From Nectonema munidae (taxonomy: Eukaryota; Nematomorpha; Nectonematoida; Nectonematidae), in assembly GCA_030549495.1 (NCBI GenBank), contig JAUIRK010000889.1, forward strand, positions 932,501 through 996,500: a DNA stretch of 64,000 nucleotides, in the 5' to 3' direction. Shown here piece after piece: positions 56,301-64,000 of this stretch. The number at the start of each line of letters is the position of its first letter. The first letter of the stretch is position 1. A program made the position numbers and the translations under genes. A model generated the notes under the pieces. It saw nothing but the letters and a program-made list of their open reading frames with translations. It made no database searches and had not been told where the DNA came from.

Positions 56301-59122
56301 TCCTAGATAAATCTCCGAAACATATGGCAATCTAACCAAAAAATGATTAAAACTAAAAAATTATCAACTTTTTAAACAGGTACAACAGATGAAAATGTTG
56401 ATGACAAAATTTGTGAAAGCGGTGAAGGAAATAAAGGCTACTTTTGTCATCCAAGCGATTGCACGTATGAAAATTTTTGCTTTTACGCCATTTTTAAAAT
56501 AACTCTGGTAATAAGTTTTTTATTTTTTGATTTAAATGCTGAAATTTATAAGCATTTCTGGAGCTAAAAGTTTATCAACAGCCATCAAGTTACGTGGATT
56601 TATTTTGACGGAAGGTTTGAATTTTTGTGGATTTAGAAGGATCGCCATGTGTAGTGTCGTATTTAGAAGATTAATTTAGGATGAAGAGAGCTTTTAAAAA
56701 GACTGGGAAAACTGAGAAGGCACATTAAATCTAAGTGATTATTTTTATTCAAGTAGAATATTTGAAGGAAATCTGTATAAAATTGAATTTATTTTAAAAA
56801 ATTAACTAATTCAATTAAACAAAACTAAAACATTTTTCTAACCAATTTCATCGTTTCTCTTGGTTTCAACTCACACAGATGATTTTTTGATTTTAAGGTA
56901 TATCAAATGACCGTTTTCTTTTTTCGGATGAAATGGGTTAAGTAATTATATCTTCACCATGTGTAAATAAAAAGTTGCTAAAAATTTCCTGATTCTTTGA
57001 TCATTTTAACCACATTTAAAACAAATATTTGAAAAAAGGACCTCGGACAGTGTAACATTAAAATGTTAAAGGTACATGTAAAATATAATTACGCAACAGT
57101 TTCACACCTTAAAAATACACATAGCAATGAATGCAAATCAAATAAATGTGTCTCAATCACAATATTTACACATCACCAATATCACATATGTTACCAAAGA
57201 ATCGCACATCAATTATCACATATTCCTTACAACAACAACATTCAAGCTTACGTGTATATGAAATAAACGTTACCTAAAAGCGCAACTAATGTCCACTTTA
57301 TTCACGAGAACACCAAGAGGGCACTAATCTAAGATCTCTACTTCAAAGCCCAGCAGCCTATTTACCACTCTGTATCACAGCTCTACTCCAGCCTATTCGA
57401 AGGATCAGTAGCTTTACACTACATCCAGAGTTGGTTCCTGACATATAATAGAGTATTATCCGAACTTTAGATTCTTCATCCCAAACACGATTTAACGATA
57501 TGCGTGTCGTGTACATAAGCAAGTTTTTATATTGGAAGAAATGTGGAGAAGATTCCCTCTTTTCTATGAAAAACTGGAAAAATTGAATATGTAATGTTTC
57601 TTAGTTTCCCAATGTTTTATATATCGCATGAGTGTGCTGCGCCCAAACATTTGCGTGGAAAGTTCTTGCTTACTTTTGAACAACTTTCGAAAATGATGAT
57701 CATTGATTGGTTCAAAGTTTTTCCACTAAAATGGCTTCTTCTCTTTTTATAACTCACCTCACATACAGCTTGGTCAATTTTGGTCATTGCAGTCTAACTC
57801 CTTTGGAGACTCTTTACAAAAAATCAATTAGACTGGTTACAGCAGCAAATGTTAACGCACACACCAATCCAATTTTTTTACAACTCAATCTTCTCAAAAT
57901 TGAAGAACTTTACAAGCAGAAACTGGGTATCTTTCTTCTTTCCAATCTTGAATCTCCACATGGTCTTTTCCAACAGTTGATTACCTACTCCTTCAATTCC
58001 ACTTACTTCTTCCGAAATAGTCTGATTCTTAACAAGCCCAAGTTAAGACTCAGTTCTTCTCAACTATCATTAAGGTTAAAAGTTGTCTCTTTTTATGAGA
58101 CCCACAAATGGTTGTTAGGGGAAAGCGGAAGTTCTGTTCCGAAGTTTAAAACTATCTTAAAACTATGGTATCTTTCCAAGTACTCTGAAATTCCTGGGTG
58201 TAACCTTAAAGGTTGCTTTGTTTGCTCACGTCCAAGATAACCTTTTCTGGTTTGTTTTTTTTTCAAATATATAAAATATAATACTTGATGTTGGAAATCT
58301 TGCAGCGGTTTGCATAAACCTTTAGATTTCACACTTCATTTCTTTTGAATACATATATTTTCATCAAAATTCAGTATAAAATTACCTTATATTTCTGTTC
58401 ATTCTTATTAATATTTTCATTTTATTTAAATAAACTTACTTACTTACTTAAACTTTCCAGTGTTTTATTTTTTCGCAACCGAGTTAATATTACATTCGTG
58501 AAAAGTGAAGTTATTTATGACTTATATTTATTGTTTTAAGTGTATAAAAAATTTTGATGTAATAGATTTTTTTATATTTTAAAAGCTTAACAGATTGGGA
58601 ATCAATAGAATTACTTTTAATATTAAAAAATAATTATCCTTCATTCCTTTAAGATCTTTGTTTTACTATTGTAATATTAAAAAATTCTCTTTTCCTGAAA
58701 AAGTTTTCCCACCCAAAAACTAAATTAACTTTCTTACATCCAAAGAGAGTTCATAATCAAAATCCCCGAAAACTAAAACACTCGCTACTAAAAAGCCCCA
58801 AAAACGAAAGTCACTGCTACCTTCGTTTTCGGCGATTTTCGTAGAGGGGATTTTAGTTTTCGGGGATTTCGACTAGACACCTCCAAAGAGATGTTGGTTG
58901 TAAATGCTTTTCTCTTCGAGAATTTCAGGCGTAGTGATGGAAATGCAAGAGGCTTACACCTTTGCTCTAATGATTTTCATGCTTCAGTGTAATGAACGTA
59001 TTTTTGGTTTATTTAGAAAATATATTCAATGTTCATCTGGAAGAGCGATTTTGAGAAATTGTGCAGCCGGCCTTTTCTGGAATTCAAAGTCTCTGAATTG
59101 TGTGTGGAGTTGTGGATGCTGA
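40147..59122 (+). CDS. Secreted GH18 chitinase with C-terminal CBM14 (11 coding exons)
   Basis: Predicted endochitinase that hydrolyses beta-1,4 GlcNAc links in chitin outside the cell (cuticle, moulting or gut matrix). Joining 40147-40201, 40898-41053, 43615-43738, 44880-45024, 49435-49544, 52156-52258, 53439-53624, 54176-54286, 55546-55777, 56380-56464 and 59017-59122 gives 1413 nt, 470 aa plus stop, with all GT-AG junction phases matching. Residues 1-19 are a hydrophobic signal peptide. Residues 21-365 are the GH18 barrel: SVGGW at 94-98, DGFDIDWE at 138-145 (D138, D141, D143 and acid/base E145 all present), MTYDF at 205-209, and a late conserved Trp at 345 (IMLWDL). Residues 371-417 are a Ser/Thr/Gly-rich linker, probably O-glycosylated. 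Residues 419-470 are a peritrophin-A-like chitin-binding module. The loop around 215-235 is shorter than in mammalian chitinases. Introns are full of SINE, LINE, Tigger and MITE debris. Family and frame are seen directly; enzyme activity is inferred from the intact motif. Confidence 0.93.
40898..41053 (+). CDS. Chitinase exon 2: first beta strands of GH18
   Basis: Acceptor TTCATAG, donor CAG|GTGAGA, phase 1 at both ends. Encodes KVGYFPNW and VTHVIYAFINF, the first strands of the GH18 barrel. Confidence 0.92.
41340..41484 (+). repeat. tRNA-derived SINE, family A, copy 3 (chitinase intron 2)
   Basis: GGTTAGATACTGG and GGTTCGATCCC boxes, CAATTTTGCCTTCTC body, TACCTTTACC tail. Slightly diverged. 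Confidence 0.85.
42385..42475 (+). repeat. tRNA-like SINE head, second family (chitinase intron 2)
   Basis: TCAATGGTTGTTAGGGTG resembles an A box and GGTCAAGCGTTTGATCACG a B box at tRNA-like spacing. The body is different from family A. Function as a tRNA is unlikely. Confidence 0.4.
42520..42695. repeat. Dispersed repeat, copy 2, next to a LINE-like tail (chitinase intron 2)
   Basis: Shares about 95 bp with 34795-34895. It is preceded by AATTCAATAAATTTCTTCTTC, a tail with AATAAA and CTT repeats typical of LINE 3' ends. Confidence 0.55.
43240..43325 (-). repeat. tRNA-like SINE head, minus strand (chitinase intron 2)
   Basis: On the minus strand TGTTCTAGTGGAGGGAGCG and TTTGGGATCGATTTCCC resemble A and B boxes at tRNA-like spacing. 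Probably the head of a third SINE family. Confidence 0.4.
43422..43583 (+). repeat. tRNA-derived SINE with A-rich tail, abutting chitinase exon 3
   Basis: GATGGCCTACTGGTG (A-box-like) and TTTGATTCCCGAACG (B-box-like), a body of about 90 nt, then an ACCAAAAAAAG tail. It ends about 31 nt before the exon 3 acceptor. It is unrelated in body to family A. Confidence 0.6.
43615..43738 (+). CDS. Chitinase exon 3: SxGG strand
   Basis: Starts inside an Asp codon (phase 1) after ATTTTTTATTGAAG and ends in phase 2 at AT|GTAAGT. Encodes the KVVLSVGGWN segment (GH18 conserved region 1). An A-rich SINE tail ends about 31 nt upstream of the acceptor. Confidence 0.9.
43811..43980. mobile_element. MITE with 29-bp perfect terminal inverted repeats (chitinase intron 3)
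   Basis: Positions 43811-43839 and 43952-43980 are exact inverse copies over 29 bp, starting AAATAAAGAGGTGCACACTA. An extra GAGGTGCACA lies just inside the left end at 43849-43858. The 112-bp interior has no ORF. The target duplication could not be fixed because the flanks are A/T-rich. Confidence 0.85.
44720..44867 (+). repeat. tRNA-derived SINE, family A, copy 4, abutting chitinase exon 4
   Basis: GGTTAGATACTGG and GGTTCGATCCC boxes, GGCGCAATTGTGCCTTCTCG body, ending CGCTACCTTTT. The exon 4 acceptor AG is at 44878-44879, so SINE sequence probably supplies the branch region and part of the polypyrimidine tract. Confidence 0.88.
44880..45024 (+). CDS. Chitinase exon 4: catalytic motif DGFDIDWE
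   Basis: Acceptor TTTTAG (phase 2), donor AAG|GTAAGC (phase 0). Encodes FDGFDIDWEYP with the catalytic Glu and the supporting Asp residues. A tRNA-derived SINE ends only about 12 nt before the acceptor. Confidence 0.95.
45025..46600. other. Chitinase intron 4, first part
   Basis: AT-rich. A local repeat of ACACATATATACTCAT with its inverse ATGAGTAT lies at about 45435-45510. CAGTGGCGTATTT at about 45731 resembles a hAT-type MITE end. No ORF is supported. Confidence 0.45.
46620..48132 (-). pseudogene. Decayed Tigger1-like transposon (chitinase intron 4)
   Basis: Minus strand. The 5' terminus read inward is CAGTAAATCGTCGATTTACG, with TA at 48133-48134. It carries FNVDET and ASRTF-like blocks (47590-47700, broken) and LLVLDNEIGHPPYLDDFH with VKVVFLPQI (47395-47290, second catalytic Asp). 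The family tail EELTDEDLIALEEERRNA is at 46945-46860, and QPSTSQE is near 46620. It resembles the TIGD1/Tigger1 group rather than the intact element at 4.7 kb. The other terminus was not found. Confidence 0.8.
49435..49544 (+). CDS. Chitinase exon 5
   Basis: Acceptor TTTAAAG, phase 0. Encodes a helix and the LELTAAVPA strand. The only donor that keeps frame and homology is GA|GTACAC (phase 2), a weak splice site. With it the next exon restores an Asp codon and the expected LIDYFYVMTYDF strand. Confidence 0.82.
49545..52155. other. Chitinase intron 5
   Basis: No coding signal. An inverted hAT-like end (CCCCCCTGGTTACGGCCCTTG) lies near 49860-49880, an A-rich low-complexity stretch at 51400-51470, and a TTAGTTAA-rich stretch at 51900-52030 resembling one at 42740-42900 in intron 2. 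Confidence 0.45.
52156..52258 (+). CDS. Chitinase exon 6: MTYDFHG strand
   Basis: Acceptor GTTTTAG (phase 2), donor GTG|GTAAGT (phase 0). Encodes LIDYFYVMTYDFHGPWE, the substrate-lining strand diagnostic of GH18. A CA-rich stretch begins right after the donor. Confidence 0.93.
53275..53395. repeat. CA microsatellite before chitinase exon 7
   Basis: Nearly continuous AC repeat with a few GAC and TAC interruptions, ending about 45 nt before the exon 7 acceptor. A second CA-rich stretch starts at 52262, right after the exon 6 donor. Confidence 0.95.
53439..53624 (+). CDS. Chitinase exon 7
   Basis: Acceptor AATAAATAG, donor GAA|GTAAGT, phase 0 at both ends, 62 codons. Encodes KEKVIMGLASYGKTW, equivalent to the KLxxGxPxYGRSF strand of chitinases, followed by a Gly/Ser-rich loop. 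A long CA repeat ends about 45 nt upstream of the acceptor. Confidence 0.92.
54176..54286 (+). CDS. Chitinase exon 8
   Basis: Acceptor CGTTTAG, donor AAG|GTGAGA, phase 0 at both ends. Encodes IVDNGWSESFDD and the FVSYDNIKSIEHK segment, which in GH18 enzymes precedes the last barrel helix. Confidence 0.9.
55546..55777 (+). CDS. Chitinase exon 9: last GH18 strand and Ser/Thr linker
   Basis: Acceptor CATTTAG (phase 0), donor ACA A|GTAAAT (phase 1). Encodes FGGIMLWDLSMD, the final GH18 strand with its conserved Trp, and then a linker rich in Ser, Thr, Gly and Asp. Confidence 0.92.
56380..56464 (+). CDS. Chitinase exon 10: start of chitin-binding module
   Basis: Acceptor TTTAAACAG (phase 1), donor GCAC|GTATGA (phase 2). 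Encodes the first half of the CBM14-like module: KICESG, then YFCHPSDC. Joined to exon 11 it gives DCTKYIQC, the usual Cys spacing. Confidence 0.85.
57680..58450 (+). pseudogene. LINE 3' fragment with ACTT tail (chitinase intron 10)
   Basis: 57707-58240 (177 aa) contains LTYSLVNFGHCSLTPLETLY, KKSIRLVTAANVNAH and LQLNLLKIEELYKQKLGIF, the RT thumb and C-terminal region of a non-LTR retrotransposon. AAATAAACTTACTTACTTACTTA at 58428-58449 is the 3' microsatellite tail. The rest of the RT is absent, so it is 5' truncated. The frame is open, so the insertion is fairly recent. Confidence 0.8.
58761..58868. mobile_element. Fold-back MITE just before chitinase exon 11
   Basis: AATCCCCGAAAACTAAAA (58761-58778) is repeated inverted at 58851-58868. 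Inner segments AAAACGAAAG and CTTCGTTTTC extend the fold. Together they would make an almost full-length hairpin of about 108 nt. Confidence 0.75.
59017..59122 (+). CDS. Chitinase exon 11: end of chitin-binding module and stop
   Basis: Acceptor TTTATTTAG (phase 2), stop TGA at 59120-59122. Encodes KYIQCSSG, then RNCAAGLFWNS, then NCVWSCGC. The AGLFWN core is typical of peritrophin-A modules. The exon follows a 2.5-kb intron holding a LINE tail and a fold-back MITE. Confidence 0.88.
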
Positions 59123-59176
59123 CTTCATCAAGCAAACAGTTGCTTCTGCAAATGCTAATTTCGAAAAAATTTTATT

Positions 59177-59182
59177 AATAAA
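59177..59182 (+). terminator. Chitinase poly(A) signal
   Basis: AATAAA, 55 nt after the stop codon, followed by a T/C-rich stretch. It is the first such signal after the last exon. Confidence 0.7.
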
Positions 59183-59279
59183 CTCACTTTCTTTTATTAC
59201 CGAAACTTGTTTTAGCTTTTGCCCAGCTTCAACTTCCTCTGTGTCATCAAAGCTGCGAAAAGATCAACAATTCTCTTAA

Positions 59280-59411
59280 CCCATTAAGTACCATAGAAAT
59301 CAGACGATATTTAAAAAAAAACGCAGACGATTTATATTCAAAGTCATTGAAAAAAGCAGACGAAGATGAAATTACTTATGTTCCCAAATGGGAACATTGG
59401 AACTTAATGGA
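59280..59411. mobile_element. piggyBac-type MITE with TTAA duplication
   Basis: 132 bp between TTAA at 59276-59279 and TTAA at 59412-59415. Ends read CCCATTAAGTACC at left and, inward from the right, TCCATTAAGTTCC. CGCAGACGA and GCAGACGA repeats inside match the ends at 18480 and 29820. It lies about 160 bp after the chitinase stop. Confidence 0.8.
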
Positions 59412-60160
59412 TTAAGTATTACTATTTCATTCTTGTTTTTAAAATGGCGGAAATACCTTGTGTAGTTTTCTCTGGTTCCCAAAGTTAGCGGTAGCTATGT
59501 TTTGAAATTCTTAGGGGCCGATGTGAAAATGTAAGAATTTTTTTCTTCTTTGAAATAAAGAAATATTTTGCAAAATTTGTATGATATTTAAATTTTGGAA
59601 AATAATATATCTAAGCAGCTATAAAACTTGGATATGAAAAAAGATTAAAATTCTCTTTCCACTATTAAGAATTGAAAAGCATAAATTTCCCATAGATTGT
59701 TTGGTAATGGATAATAAATCTATGAGTAATGAAATAATGTGAGAATGGAGATATCATAATTAATTTTAGTAACATCAAATCAAGCATTTAAATTTGGAAT
59801 GTAAACAGCAAACTTTAGGTTCACATGAGAATCTATGAATTTTTGATTTTGAAAGAAAATATATTTAATAATTAAGGGCTATTTTCTTGAAATAATAAAG
59901 GCGGCGTTTTTAAAAAATGTCTCCTTCTATGGGGGCGTTGAGTAAAAGTGTTTGGGAAATACTGAATTAGAAGAACATCCTCAAACATATCTATACTTTT
60001 ATAATTATAAAAGATAAAATAATTACTATACAAAACTTTTCAGTGTCCAATTAAATTTTACTATGCTGGTACATATTTAAATAATTTTTTTAGGTTTATA
60101 AGTGATTTATAAATCTTAAAGTGGCGGGATGTGAGTGTAAGTTTAGTTAGATTAGTATAG

Positions 60161-60308
60161 GGGGCGTGAGTAGGGTTGGTTAGATGCTGGATTCGATAAC
60201 TCAAGGTCTTGGGTTTGATTTCGCATCAAGCCTGCTTTCCTCATAGTTGGATACAAGCGGCGCAATTGTGCCTTCTCGATGAAAACACCCCGGGGTACCT
60301 TTACCTTA
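60161..60308 (+). repeat. tRNA-derived SINE, family A, copy 5
   Basis: GGCGTGAGTAGGGTTGGTTAG head, degenerate B box GGTTTGATTTC, GGCGCAATTGTGCCTTCTCG body, TACCTTTACCTT tail. A shorter relative follows immediately. Confidence 0.87.
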
Positions 60309-60401
60309 GATACAGCATTTCGATAAATCAAGGTCTTGAGTTCGATCCCCCATCAAGCTACTTTTTTTAAGCATCGCAAGTGTGCCTTCTCGATACAACA
60401 C
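60309..60401 (+). repeat. Truncated SINE copy in tandem
   Basis: Starts within the tRNA-like head (CATTTCGATAAATCAAGGTC), keeps the B box GTTCGATCCC and the body GTGTGCCTTCTCGATA, then stops. It lies head to tail with the full copy at 60161, with no gap. Confidence 0.75.
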
Positions 60402-62030
60402 TTTGAGATATCTGTCAGAATATTTAAAATAATAAAAGTGATCCACAAAAACATATCTTCAAAATTTTGCGGGCTCAATGCCTATCGCGTTTATTCTTGA
60501 AGAGTTTTCAGTAAAATTAAAATTATAAATGGTTGGCTCCCTTTTCACTCATTTATGCTAGAAAATTTGAAAGATCTGAAAGAGCATGTAAGTAGAGGGG
60601 TATCGGATGTGATTTTTTTGTATCCGTGGATGCGAATATCAAATTCGGGCTCCTAGCGAAGGAGGATATGACAATTGCTATTCTAAGCAAAAGCACATGT
60701 TATGCTTCTCAAAAATTTAGAGAAGATGTCAATGTATATTTGTTATCATAAAAATTTGGAACAAAGTAAAAATTGAAAAAAAACTTTGCGGTATATAGAA
60801 AAAAGAAAAATGTTTGAAAATTGGGGATGTTGAAACTTAAATGTTCCGCGGATGAGGAGGATGTTAAGAGTAGGTAAAAAAATCTTGAAGAAATCCTGTA
60901 CATCTCTATATGTAAGTAAGGAAATAAATCTTTTTTGAAATATAAATAGAATAAATTCTTGAACTAAGGCAAAATAGATGAAAAACTTAAAGGGAAAGAA
61001 AATCATGATTGAAAATATTTGAAATGAAGAAGACAAAAAATGATACAAAATTTATATGAAAGATGATAAGGCATAAATCTTGTGGTCAAAGACCAACTTA
61101 GCTGGCTGGAGAACAATATTCCATTACAAGTAAAACAAATGACCATTTTAATCTTTCATGATCGAACACTCACATTTTCCTTATTTTCCGCTTAAGCCAG
61201 TAGTGGACAAATGAGGCTTCTCGAAGCGCATGTGGGTCTCTTCTCAATCTGGCATGGCTCTTAGGATTAGATAGTTGTTCTTTAAACTATTTTTTGAGTG
61301 TGTGCACAACCCATATTAACAAGTTGCAAAAGCTTTTTTAACTCGATTCCCTCCTTAAAGAACTTATTTTCTCAAAAATACAGGAAATTTTTTCAATAAT
61401 AAAAAGGCAGTTTTTTATGTTTTTTTTCTGTAAAAACATGAAATTTTATGTTCCCGTCCCTGGAATAAGTAATGGAGAATAGAAAAAATTATGGTAAAAT
61501 TTTCGATGTGTATTTGAGTGTTTTTTAATTTTAAACTAAAATGATTTTCTTATATAGGAAAAGAGCATATGTGGATGGCTTCTGAAGTTGCCTAATTTAC
61601 TGCTCTTGTGGGTTCAAGAGAAAAAGTTGAAAGTGAAGTTGAAAAAGGCAGTTTTTTCAAATTCATAAATTTTGTGAAGATGAATATTATTTTTCTATTT
61701 TTATTCCATCAAAAGATTTCTTTAATTTTTCAAAATACCTCACTCTGCTACAACCTACATATTGTGAATGTGACCCAAATGTTTCAATTGTAGGTAACTT
61801 TTTATCTCAAAAAAGATTAACTTTAAAAAATGAAACAAGCCCTTCATATCAATATTTTTCGGGTTTGTATGAATTCAAGGAGTCAGGACTGAGAAATAGA
61901 TTTCCAATACTTGATAGGCTTTTGGGCATTTTGTTTTGTTTCAAGCTTTCTATTAGATGAGATAGGTGTTCCTTTGTCTGCGGATAAATAACTTTTATCC
62001 TATATACTTTTAGTATATATACTTTTTTTA
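60402..62030. other. No gene seen
   Basis: AT-rich. ORFs at 60709-61048 (minus) and 61608-61793 (plus) are low-complexity Phe/Leu/Ile-rich readings with no motif. Confidence 0.45.
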
Positions 62031-62039
62031 TATATACTC

Positions 62040-62305
62040 ACTTGAACTCTTGAATATAATATACAGAAGGCAGCTAACATTTGCTAGCCATATTGAGAGA
62101 AAAGATGGATTAGAAAGCCTTTGTACATACGGAATGATGGAAGGAAGAAGAGGAAGACCTTGCAAGAAATTTATCGATGGGCTCAAAGAAGCTTTGGGAA
62201 AGAGTTGCAACACAATGGAGATGAGAAGGAGGATGAAAGATCGAACAACTTGGCGCTCCATGATTGCCCACGTCCAAATGGCACAATGATGATGATGATG
62301 TTACT
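62040..62305 (+). pseudogene. RTE-like LINE 3' end with ATG tail
   Basis: 62050-62289 encodes RRQLTFASHIERKDGLESLC, then EGRRGRPCKKFIDGLKEALG and DRTTWRSMIAHVQMAQ, the typical C-terminus of RTE-group RT proteins (GRxRGRPxxxxxDxLKE, DRxxWRSMV). It is followed by an ATGATGATGATG tail. Only the 3' end remains. Confidence 0.8.
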
Positions 62306-62716
62306 CACTTTAGTTACTACCAAATGAGAATTTAAAACTACCTCCATTCTTTACGCCCTAATGAGATTGCAAAGAATGTATATTTTATGGGTTTAGGCTA
62401 AACTTTCTGAATTTTATCAAAAAGAGAAGCCGACTGTTTGGTGAAGAAAAAAAAATTGAAATCATTGAAATTTGAGAAAAATTTCAAGACATTTTTTATC
62501 TCGCATTCTCAATCAGTCTCTTCAATGACAGTGACAACTCTACATGTTGAAATATAAGCGCAGAGTTTTGATTTTTTTTTGTAAATATCAACGTCTCCCT
62601 ATATTTCAATGTCATTTAATTAAAAAGGCCCAAATGTATAGAGAAAGTTTAGTATGTTAACTTTAATATTTCAAGATATCATCGTCTCCTCCCTAAACAG
62701 ACAAAAAACCGATGGA

Positions 62717-62757
62717 CGAAATGTCGACAGTTTTAACGTGAATGTCGACATTTCATC
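62717..62757. repeat. Inverted repeat GAAATGTCGACA
   Basis: GAAATGTCGACA (from about 62717) and its exact inverse TGTCGACATTTC (to about 62755) flank a short loop. A nearby TGTCGATGTT and ATGTTGACATCGA at 63020 are partial matches. Possibly part of a MITE. Confidence 0.5.
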
Positions 62758-63333
62758 ATGTAGGACAAATTGTCGATGTTAATAATTTTTTTATTCTTTC
62801 ACTACTATTACTTCTGTTCTCTTACTTAGAAAAATTTCTAAACTTTAAATTAATTTTTCGTTTTCAATAAAATTATAGTTTATCAAATTTAGATTTGAAT
62901 AAGTCAAATTACTTGTTTAATTTTTTTTATAATTTTTGCTGTTATTATAATTAGTAGTATAAGTATTTTACCACACAATTATAGCAATAAAAGTAGAAAT
63001 ACACACACATTTGAACAAATGTTGACATCGAGACTATCTGCATTTTGTCTGTCACCTTTAAAAGTGTCTGGCGACTGTCTCCCCATGAGGCAATGCGATT
63101 GATTTAAAAATGTTAATTGTATGCATATTTAGGATAAAATAAGATCATAAATTGATGTGCTTAATCTTGTTAAAGTTTCTGGAAGATATCAAGATTCCAT
63201 AAGATCAAAAAATATTTTTTTTCTCTTCATCCTTATAAAGATTCGCTTTTGTAGCAAAGCATCCATACATTACTTCTGAATATAAATCAGAGTTTATATC
63301 AGAGGTGTCGAGAGATATTGTAAGACATATATA

Positions 63334-63484
63334 AGGTGCGTGAGTAAGGTTGGTTAGATACTGGGTTTCAATAACTCAATGTCTTGGGTTCGATCCCGCA
63401 TCAAGCCTGCTTTCCTCATAGTTCGATACAAGCGGCGCAATTGTGCCTTCTCGATGAAAACACCCTATGGTACCTTTACCTTTA
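63334..63484 (+). repeat. tRNA-derived SINE, family A, copy 6
   Basis: GGTGCGTGAGTAAGG head, TGGTTAGATACTGG and GGTTCGATCCC boxes, GGCGCAATTGTGCCTTCTCG body, TACCTTTACC tail. One of the best-preserved copies. Confidence 0.9.
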
Positions 63485-63633
63485 TCAGAGCATTTGTATT
63501 TCATGCATAGCCTGATTTAAAGGATATAATGGATGATAAAGTCGGAAAAGTTTTGAATTAAAATGAATGCAGAAGTCTCAATTGAACTAAAAATGGATAT
63601 CTTGTTGATAAAATGAAATATATATACAGTAGA

Positions 63634-63705
63634 ACTCCTCTAATGAGGTCACCATAGATAACAAGTCTTTTGACCGTTATTTAGGATTGACCTCATTAGA
63701 GGAGT
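63634..63705. mobile_element. Small inverted-repeat element (18-bp perfect arms)
   Basis: ACTCCTCTAATGAGGTCA at 63634-63651 is exactly inverted at 63688-63705 around a 36-bp spacer. The left side begins TA-CAGTAGAACTCCTC, like a Tigger/mariner-type end. The matching right terminus is missing. Confidence 0.65.
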
Positions 63706-64000
63706 AGTTATGTTATTTGAGAGTATTATGATAGCTATTTATATTTTTTTCTCTTCTTTATATTATTTAAATTATTACATGGTTAAAAAATTGAAAAATA
63801 AACTTAAAATGTCACAGAGAAATATAAAAAGTAAAATCTATAAAGTTATTTTTATTTTGCAAAAAAACAGGTACTAATTTTACTTTTTAATAAAGTAGGT
63901 ATCAATTAATGTTTGCTTTTTTGCTAGCTATCCTAAAACCATTACTTGCTCAATGTCTTTTTCCAGTTTCCGCGCAAGCTTTGTAACATTCCTCTTTTAA

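Noticed and set aside
56465-56512. Longer version of chitinase exon 10 ending at a downstream GTAATA
   Set aside because: It would insert a hydrophobic stretch and a further Cys and break the DCTKYIQC spacing; the donor at 56465 fits better.
63345-63415. tRNA gene candidates in the SINE heads (also at 39555, 41345, 44735, 60170)
   Set aside because: A and B boxes are present, but the sequence continues into a shared non-tRNA body in all copies, so they are SINEs.

Overview
This is an AT-rich eukaryotic (animal) window, almost certainly arthropod. It carries a spliced chitin-degrading enzyme with a peritrophin-type chitin-binding tail, a spliced cytoplasmic ribosomal protein gene, and a dense multi-family transposon load (hAT, pogo/Tigger, piggyBac, Tc1/IS630-like, DIRS-like, Penelope-like, several LINE clades, tRNA-derived SINEs, MITEs). 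I cannot name the species; a chelicerate or crustacean would fit, but this is inference.

Two host genes could be rebuilt exon by exon with consistent splice phases. (1) RpS9 (small-subunit ribosomal protein uS4) lies on the minus strand in three coding exons (30358-30142, 24883-24697, 19228-19054) and totals 579 nt = 192 aa plus stop. Its two introns, each over 5 kb, are packed with decayed transposons. (2) A secreted GH18 chitinase lies on the plus strand in eleven coding exons between 40147 and 59122. It totals 1413 nt = 470 aa plus stop: signal peptide, GH18 barrel with an intact DxxDxDxE motif, Ser/Thr-rich linker, C-terminal CBM14-like module. A TATA box, an initiator and a poly(A) signal can be seen.

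Layout. 1-3.2 kb: MITEs, including a 465-bp hAT MITE with a perfect 8-bp target duplication. 3.2-9.0 kb: a decayed TTF-finger hAT transposon, split by a complete 2.5-kb pogo/Tigger element with an intact 498-aa transposase, by a 326-bp hAT MITE and by a SINE. 9.27-10.92 kb (minus): a nearly intact single-exon gene of a multicopy family of unknown function, broken only by two one-base frameshifts at homopolymers. 12.3-14.5 kb: a Penelope-like element with RT and GIY-YIG remnants. 15.3-17.4 kb: a LINE with RNase H. 17.6-18.4 kb: a Tc1/IS630-like remnant. 19.05-30.36 kb: RpS9, with piggyBac (including a 0.76-kb tandem duplication), DIRS-like, Tigger and LINE remnants in its introns. 30.4-34.6 kb: a CCHC-finger LINE directly upstream of RpS9 in opposite orientation. 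34.6-40 kb: repeats and remnants. 40.1-59.2 kb: chitinase. 59.2-64 kb: piggyBac MITE, SINEs, RTE-like LINE tail, small inverted repeats.

The best candidate for an undescribed system is the 9.27-10.92 kb gene: Cys/His clusters, an acidic-residue pattern reminiscent of an RNase-H-fold transposase, and no recognised family name. Other notable points are the fresh GC-rich Tigger nested in a dead hAT, SINEs abutting two consecutive chitinase splice acceptors, and an eight-cysteine chitin-binding module.
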